Shown here: positions 58,001 through 64,000 of the stretch, piece after piece
How the letters are laid out: each line of letters begins with the position of its first letter
Position numbering within the stretch: position 1 is the stretch's first letter
Origin: Apostichopus japonicus
Lineage: Eukaryota > Echinodermata > Holothuroidea > Aspidochirotida > Stichopodidae
Direction: 5' to 3'
Assembly (NCBI RefSeq): GCF_037975245.1
Contig: NC_092572.1
Span: forward strand, 4,193,501 to 4,257,500
Length of the DNA: 64,000 nt
Translations under genes and position numbers: made by a program
Notes under the pieces: model-generated
The model's database searches: none
What the model saw: the letters and a program-made list of their open reading frames with translations, nothing else
Told to the model about the DNA's origin: nothing

Positions 58001-60121
58001 GAAACCTATGGCTTAAAGGTATGGCAGTATGTACCTAGATGGCAGAATGGCACTAAGCCTAGATCCAGAGATAGCTGCCCTGATGTTAACACAATGTCAA
58101 CTCCGCAACATAACCAGCTAGATGGTAGGCTAGACCTAAGGTTAAGCTTTAGCGAGTATACTGTAGGCTAGGCCTAGAACTTGCGGTTAAGTACTATGCA
58201 GGTGATCCATATTTCCATTCACAGAAATTGAAGGACACTACTAGGCCTATTGCCTTTAGGCTAAATATCCCTTCGTTAGTGAGGAATTAAAAAATGTGGC
58301 CAATTTCCCAATGTTTGGTTGAATGTGGATGGTGATCTTGATTATTGATCAGTTGTCAGAAAGATGAGAGGTGCAACAATTTATGACTTATGAAGCATGA
58401 ATCATGCATAATTTAATACAGAAAGTGACATCACGTACATAGCTTAGTGTTGATAACACAAATGATATGATATAGGCTATATTTCCTAAAACAAACTGAG
58501 CGTCTGCAACTAAGGAGTTGACTGTCAGTGTAGGCTAAAGTTACCTTTCCATAAATCTCATATTGCAAGAATACTTTATTTTTGAAAGTTCTCAGTCATA
58601 AGTGCCAAGTTTTTTTGGGCGGTGTGGTGGGGTGGCAGGTGTTGATGAGATGGGGATTAAATGTGTTACCAATTAGCATATAATTATTGTAATCATCTCT
58701 TGTTTTGTTGTAACTTTTAATAACAATTGACTCAATGGTTGCTCACATAGCTTTGCTAATGCTGTGCACATGTTCTTTCTGGTACCTTGCTGATGTAACT
58801 ACTTAAATTCCATTTCAGTTTGCATCTTTGTACCAACAATACATGTAAAGAAGTATCTTATTTTAATTGAAATATAGGGATGCTTTTTCCTCAAATATTT
58901 TCAATCATTATGAAGAAAAATTTACAGTAAATGTCAAACACTTTTACAACTAACAACTGTGGCTGCAGCGAATTTGTTGCAGTATCAAAGTTCAGTATCT
59001 CTGTAAATTTCATTTTTAGGAATACTGTACAATATTTGTGCAAACTCAGAGGATTGGGTTGTAGATGCTCATTCTATTGCCTTATGAATTTAGCGAGTAG
59101 GCTTATTGTACACTAATGTACACACAGTAATGCAGATCAAGTCATCAGTTTGGTTTATATCTTCTTAAACATAAGCCCTAGGCTTTTTTTTTTACATGTA
59201 CAGTACAGTGTGTGAAGTAAGTAATGAAAAATTTACAAGTAAAAAGGTAAATTCAGGTCTGAATAATTTAGTGTTCAAATTTTGTGTACTGTATACATAG
59301 CAAATTTTGAACTCTCTGAATGTTGTCTCATTATGAAATACTGTGTTCCTGTATTAAAAAAAAACCTGATATCTTTGAAATTGTGGAGCAATTTGCACAG
59401 TTTGATTTAGCATAATTTTGCGATGTGATACTGGATACATTATTCCCCCACAATGTGAATTCAGGAATGTACAGAAAGATGCTGTTTGTCTTAATACTGG
59501 TGTACTGTAAAAATCAATCCACATGTATGTATATATTTAAACAAATGAAAGTGTGCATGTGTTGTTGGACAGAAAGATTCAGTAGGCCTACAGTTATGTA
59601 GGGTGCATGTTTCGGAGCCTTGGGACCCAAATCTAAAACAGAAACAGTATAGGCAAATATCATGAAGAAGATCTGTGTGTGTGTGTGCACTGAATGTGTT
59701 TGCACTAGTGCCGTTATGTTAAGAAAATACACATACTGTACCGTATGCTATATAACATATATACTTACTCCCATGTTGTCTCTGTTCTGTTTATCTACAT
59801 TATTGATTGTATGATTGATTCTAAAACAATGGTTAAAGAAGGAAATAATTGGCCTACTGTAGAAATTAATTAAAACTGTCCTCACTGATGTTCCCATGGT
59901 AAGAAAAAATAAAAACAGCCCCTGGTACCCAGTGAATGGTTTGCTTACTGTGCTATCTTTAGCTCTAGGCCACATGTAAGCCTTGGACCCTGGTTAACCC
60001 ATGTTAACCATCGCACTGTTGTTGGCACTTCAATATGGTAAGTACTGCAAGTTGAATGCACTCAACACATCCAGTAAAACATACAAGAATTAAGTTTACG
60101 GTCGTTTATCTTTCATTACAG

Positions 60122-60195
60122 AACAAGGAATTGATCCGGCGGAAATAGGAGCTAAACATGAAGATAGATTCTATAACAACAAAGCTTTCTCTAAG
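60122..60195 (+). CDS. SPA17: SPA17-like protein exon 2
   Basis: cattacag acceptor, AAG|gtgaag donor. Encodes EQGIDPAEIGAKHEDRFY then NNKAFSK. This matches the family segment after the RIIa domain (DPAEWGSKVEDRFYNNHAF in mammals). Phase 1 in, phase 0 out. Confidence 0.93.
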
Positions 60196-60644
60196 GTGAA
60201 GTCTGAAAAGCTTTTGAAAATTTCTTTTTTCTAATTTGTTTGCATTCTATACAAACCGGCCTGTTGACTTTTAACAGGAGAGCACTGTATGCCATTTTTT
60301 GTGCCGTGAGTCAAAACTGACAATTAGTGAAAGTACTGCAGAATTCTGTTCTGAGTCATCGGGTATATACAGTGGTACTGTAGTACGGTAGTTCATGTCT
60401 GTAATATTTGTGCAGGATCTACTAATTGTTAGTACAATAACCAGATTTTCTCCTATCATGACTGTAACAGGAAGGTTGGGCACCCAGTAATGGCAAATGA
60501 CAATTACACAAGTGTACGATATTTGGGGTTACAGTACTTACTGACAGTATCTGAGCCATATGAACTCTGCACTGTATACTTGTATGATACACGGAAAGTA
60601 CTAACTTTTATAATTTATTAAAATATGTTGATAATTTTTGATCA

Positions 60645-60720
60645 TTATTTTTGCATAGCGCCTTGGGCGACTCATGTCGGCGCTTTATTAGTTGCTATTA
60701 TTGTTGTTATTGTTATCATG
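60645..60720 (+). repeat. Retroelement-like 3' tail in SPA17 intron 2
   Basis: tagcgccttgggcgactcat, then ggcgctttattagttgc and a (TTG/ATT)n run. Confidence 0.4.
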
Positions 60721-60971
60721 TCAAAGTTTGTAATGTCACTGTTTACAGTACATGTAGCAATTATCACATTGAATACTTTATCTTTGGTAATGAGAGGCTA
60801 ATTATCATATCTGGGCCGTAGGTTTCATATCAGTCAATTGATGGGTTTTGGACAGAGTAAACCTACAGTGCTCACTGCTCACAAACCTTTAAGGGCAACA
60901 TTGTCATGATAGGCTTACACTACCCACAGTATGGTAACAGCCTACTTTACATTTATAACTGAAAATTGATG

Positions 60972-61147
60972 CATGTGTGAGTGATGTCTGTATCAGAGTG
61001 ATGCCTGTATCAGAGTGATGCCTGTAATAGAGTGATACCATCAGAGTGATGCCTTTATCTAGAGTGATGCCTGTATCTAGAGTGATGCCATAGATCTAGA
61101 GTGATGCCTGTTTCTAGAGTGATGCCTGTATCTAAAATGATGCCTTT
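60972..61147. repeat. ~18-bp tandem repeat in SPA17 intron 2
   Basis: About nine imperfect units of agagtgatgcctgtatcta. Confidence 0.88.
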
Positions 61148-61513
61148 ATGGCTACATACCTAGAGAGGTCATTCAAGGAAAAGTACTGTAGTTAGAATTT
61201 CTGTTCGATTCACTCTAAATAATCCATGATTAATGAATTTGAAATGTCTATTGTTTACCATTGATACAATTTTGCTCATCAAGGATAATTTTACTCAAAT
61301 GTCAGATGGTGACCTTTACTTCCTGTATGCCTTGACATACTGTACTATACAGACAATAAGCCTTAAATGATATCATTGCCATTCAGATACAGAACTGACC
61401 GTTAACAAAACATCCTCAGCTGTACATGTCCTTTGTCATCATATTGCACAGTAAATTATCAAGTCTAAAATTCTTAACTCTGCCATGTAAATAATCTTTA
61501 CCCTGGTGTGCAG

Positions 61514-61720
61514 GCAGGGAACATGGGTGATGTGAGCGACCCCCAACAGCAACAGGCAGCTACGACGATCCAAGCTGCGGTCAGAGGTCAACAGGTCAGA
61601 GAAGAGGCCAAAGAAGATACCGCAGTCGAAGATGCGGCCAAAGAGGATGAGGCAGCCACCAGAATCCAGGCAGCGTACAGAGGGTATGAGGCCAGGAAAA
61701 GAGTTAATTTATTGAAGTGC
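61514..61720 (+). CDS. SPA17: SPA17-like protein exon 3 (two IQ motifs)
   Basis: ctggtgtgcag acceptor in phase 0, then AGNMGDVSDPQQQQ. Two IQ motifs follow: AATTIQAAVRGQQVREEAK and AATRIQAAYRGYEARKR, separated by an acidic linker (EDTAVEDAAKEDE). IQ motifs bind calmodulin. Mammalian SPA17 has one, so the second is an expansion here. The 3' end is uncertain: likely donors are after 61702 (A|gttaat) or 61720 (C|gtacta), while the ORF itself runs into unrelated sequence to 61837. No later exon was recognised in the window, so the C-terminus may lie beyond it. Confidence 0.85.
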
Positions 61721-62957
61721 GTACTAACACTAGCTCTTTATTCTTTTGTTTCTTTGTTAGTTTGTTTGTCTTCCCATGGTAGAGTTTGTGGGATGGTGTA
61801 CAGTAACTTTGGCAATTTCACAAATATTAATATGTAAATGGCCAACAATAAATTATGATCTGTCTGATTTTGCTTTGTGGCTTAGCTTTGTTCTTCAACT
61901 GTGTGACTTTATGCAGCAAGTTGAAGTAGCAACATTGCAATCCTGAGATTGGTGCAAAATGGTCATCAAAGATCCTTTGCGACCAGAAAAAACTTAACAT
62001 TGTGACCCATGGGTTGCCTCTGTGTACACCATATGTCATGCATATATCTAGAAACAAACTATAAGAGATCAATTAGTACTACAGTATACTGATAAATCCT
62101 GCACTATGTCAAGATATTTGTCAGATGTCAGCTTGGTGCCTCCAGAATTTCAAAAATCCCGAAACGAGTCCCTCCAGGAAGCAGCACTCTTCAACTCTGG
62201 AGTATTTCCAATTTGTCAAGATCGTGCTTTGTTTGCATTTTGGGCAAGTTTTGGAAAGGGAAAAGGTGTGATAAGTTAGAACTGTAGTCACCATAAATTA
62301 AACAGACATACTGTTTCCTTAAAGTAGCTTTTGTCCCTACATTTACCGATTTCTAACAATTTTTACAACATTTACCAAGTTTATTTCTCAAAATATGGTC
62401 ACAAATGATTGCACACAATTCTTAGATTAATTAGTGAGTAATTAATGATTTTATTGTAATCCCCAAAATGTTGTACTGGCACCAACCATAACAATATCTG
62501 AAATGTATCAGTTGATATTGTACAGAAGGGACACCACTGGGACTGCAAACAACTAACCAGGGTTTTTTGTTTTTGTTTAAAAAATGAAAAATTGTTACAA
62601 ATGTTACAATTTCCCCACAATTTCTGTTTTCAGTTTTGCTTGTTTATTTGCTTTTGATGTGCTGTTTCTTTGATTCTTTTTCATCCTTTTGTGGGGTTTG
62701 AAGTGTTTCATAGACCTCTAGTTTGTGTACCTCTACACTGTAACACTACAGGAGAGGTGGAGCAGGGCTAACCCTGTTGTTCTTCCTATCAATGCTACCA
62801 TAACCATATCCATAACCATAACCTTTTGGTGACAAATGTTAAGTCCGATAGCCCTAAACGGTGTACTTTACACTAGGTGCAAACTTGTGACTAGGGAGAA
62901 TCAGACAGTCGGATGCTTATTTTGCATGTTTGACACCCAATATTACGATGAATGAGT
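61721..62957. other. SPA17 3' intron or flank, no feature seen
   Basis: AT-rich, with no convincing exon. A possible further SPA17 exon was sought and not found. Confidence 0.45.
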
Positions 62958-63883
62958 AGGACAAATTTGTAGGGACAATTTCTGGTTGTCCCTCTGACAA
63001 CCAAGCCTTACCTTTAGGTTGTCCGAATAGCAATTTTTTTTTATCTGAGAAAATGTAGCAAAAATGATAAAGACCAAAATGTACACTGTAGGAGATATGT
63101 GTAGGTTTGGTGAGTAAAACAGCAATATGTACACTGTAGGACAGATATGTGTAGGTTTGGTGAGTAAAACAGCAATATGTACACTGTAGGAGAGATGTGT
63201 AGGTATGGTGAGTAGAACAGCGTAGAACAGCAATATGTACACTGTAGGAGAGATGTGTAGGTATGGTGAATAGAATACCATATACACTGTAGGAGAGATG
63301 TGTAGGTATGGTGAGTAAAACAGCAATATGTACACTGTAGGAGAGATGTGTAGGTATGGTGAGTAGAACAGCGTAGAACAGCAATATGTACACTGTAGGA
63401 GAGATGTGTAGGTATGGTGAATAGAATACCATATGTACACTGTAGGAGAGATGTGTAGGTATGGTGAATAGAATACCATATACACTGTAGGAGAGATGTG
63501 TAGGTATGGTGAGTAGAACAGCGTAGAACAGCAATATGTACACTGTAGGAGAGATGTGTAGGTATGGTGAATAGAATACCATATGTACACTGTAGGAGAG
63601 ATGTGTAGGTATGGTGAATAGAATACCATATACACTGTAGGAGAGATGTGTAGGTATGGTGAATAGAACAGCAATATGTACACTGTAGGAGAGATGTGTG
63701 GGTTTGGTGAATAGAAAACCAACTTTGGCGGTGATACCAATTTATTATTTTACCTGTTTGGATGTATTTAATTTTCAATTCAATCTGAATTTGTTGTTCG
63801 GACGACCTGCAAAGCTGATTTTGGTTGTCTGAACAGAAATTTTGTCTTCTTGGACGACCAGACGACGATTAATTATTTGTCCT
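62958..63883. mobile_element. Inverted-repeat element enclosing a minisatellite
   Basis: The outer sequences (left 62958-63045, right ~63775-63883) are imperfect inverted repeats. The left reads aggacaaat ... ctgacaaccaag ... aggttgtccgaatagcaatt; the reverse complement of the right reads aggacaaat ... cagacaaccaaaa ... aggtcgtccgaacaacaaat. The centre is the tandem array at 63079-63722. No target duplication or coding region was identified. Confidence 0.6.
63079..63722. repeat. 13-copy minisatellite with higher-order pattern
   Basis: Thirteen units of 46-58 bp share tacactgtaggagagatgtg then taggtatggtga. They end in one of three variants: gtaaaacagcaat, gtagaacagcgtagaacagcaat, or atagaataccata. 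The variants repeat in a block order. All three - strand frames are open across it (221-265 codons), which reflects absence of stops in the unit, not coding. Confidence 0.93.
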
Positions 63884-64000
63884 GCATAGGCTACAGTGTG
63901 TGTAGTAGTGTAAGTTGCTTGCAGCATCTTAAACTGATTCCATATACAGTACAGGGACTGGCTGTATGCTTCTTAATTTGCCCATCACTTAAACTTGTAA

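Larger units (their letters stand above)
57099..60121 (+). other. SPA17 intron 1
   Basis: GTGAGT to TTACAG, 3.0 kb. Holds an imperfect hairpin at 57455-57537, a 77-bp direct duplication at 57856-58000 and no other recognisable feature. Confidence 0.85.

Noticed and set aside
62917-63778. Three overlapping - strand ORFs of 221-265 codons
   Set aside because: All three frames are open at once because the repeat unit lacks stops; no conserved motif.

Overview
The window looks like nuclear DNA from an AT-rich invertebrate genome, most likely a marine deuterostome such as an echinoderm. That placement is inference from the genes and repeat style; nothing in the sequence fixes the species. Most of the 64 kb is intergenic or intronic, with interspersed miniature DNA transposons, tRNA-derived SINEs and minisatellites. 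I found three protein-coding genes. All are spliced, and I rebuilt them from reading frame, GT/AG junctions and phase.

Layout. 0.3-1.3 kb is a 20-bp minisatellite, and 5.28-6.17 kb is a six-copy tandem array with a ~147-bp period. 6-23 kb is gene-poor and carries scattered elements: a hAT-type MITE at 15.5 kb, a palindromic MITE at 16 kb and a SINE at 16.6 kb. The last two exons of a Barx homeobox gene lie on the + strand at 23,543-24,767; its first exon was not found. 26-35 kb is again repeats: a foldback element inside a tandem array, two SINEs, a TTAA-flanked MITE, a second hAT MITE and a decayed LINE ORF2 tail at 32.7 kb.

From 53,657 down to 36,243 on the - strand runs a gene of about 21 exons. 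It encodes a WD40 protein of ~726 residues with about 14 propeller blades, probably two seven-bladed propellers. I do not recognise its family. About 3.3 kb away and divergently transcribed (+, 56,945 onward) is a SPA17-like gene with an RIIa dimerisation/docking domain and two IQ motifs, a known type of sperm-flagellum and cilium protein. An RFX X-box-like motif just upstream of the WD40 start codon suggests that this gene may also be ciliary.

The most unusual signal is in the WD40 gene. Three different minisatellites, with units of about 28, 70 and 77 bp, each overlap an exon-intron junction. The array units therefore contain copies of a real splice donor (exons 7 and 14) or splice acceptor (exon 13) together with the adjoining coding sequence. 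A second oddity is the exon 11/12 region, which reads either as a 19-nt microexon or as a longer exon with an in-frame TAA. The right end (63 kb) holds a minisatellite enclosed by long inverted repeats.
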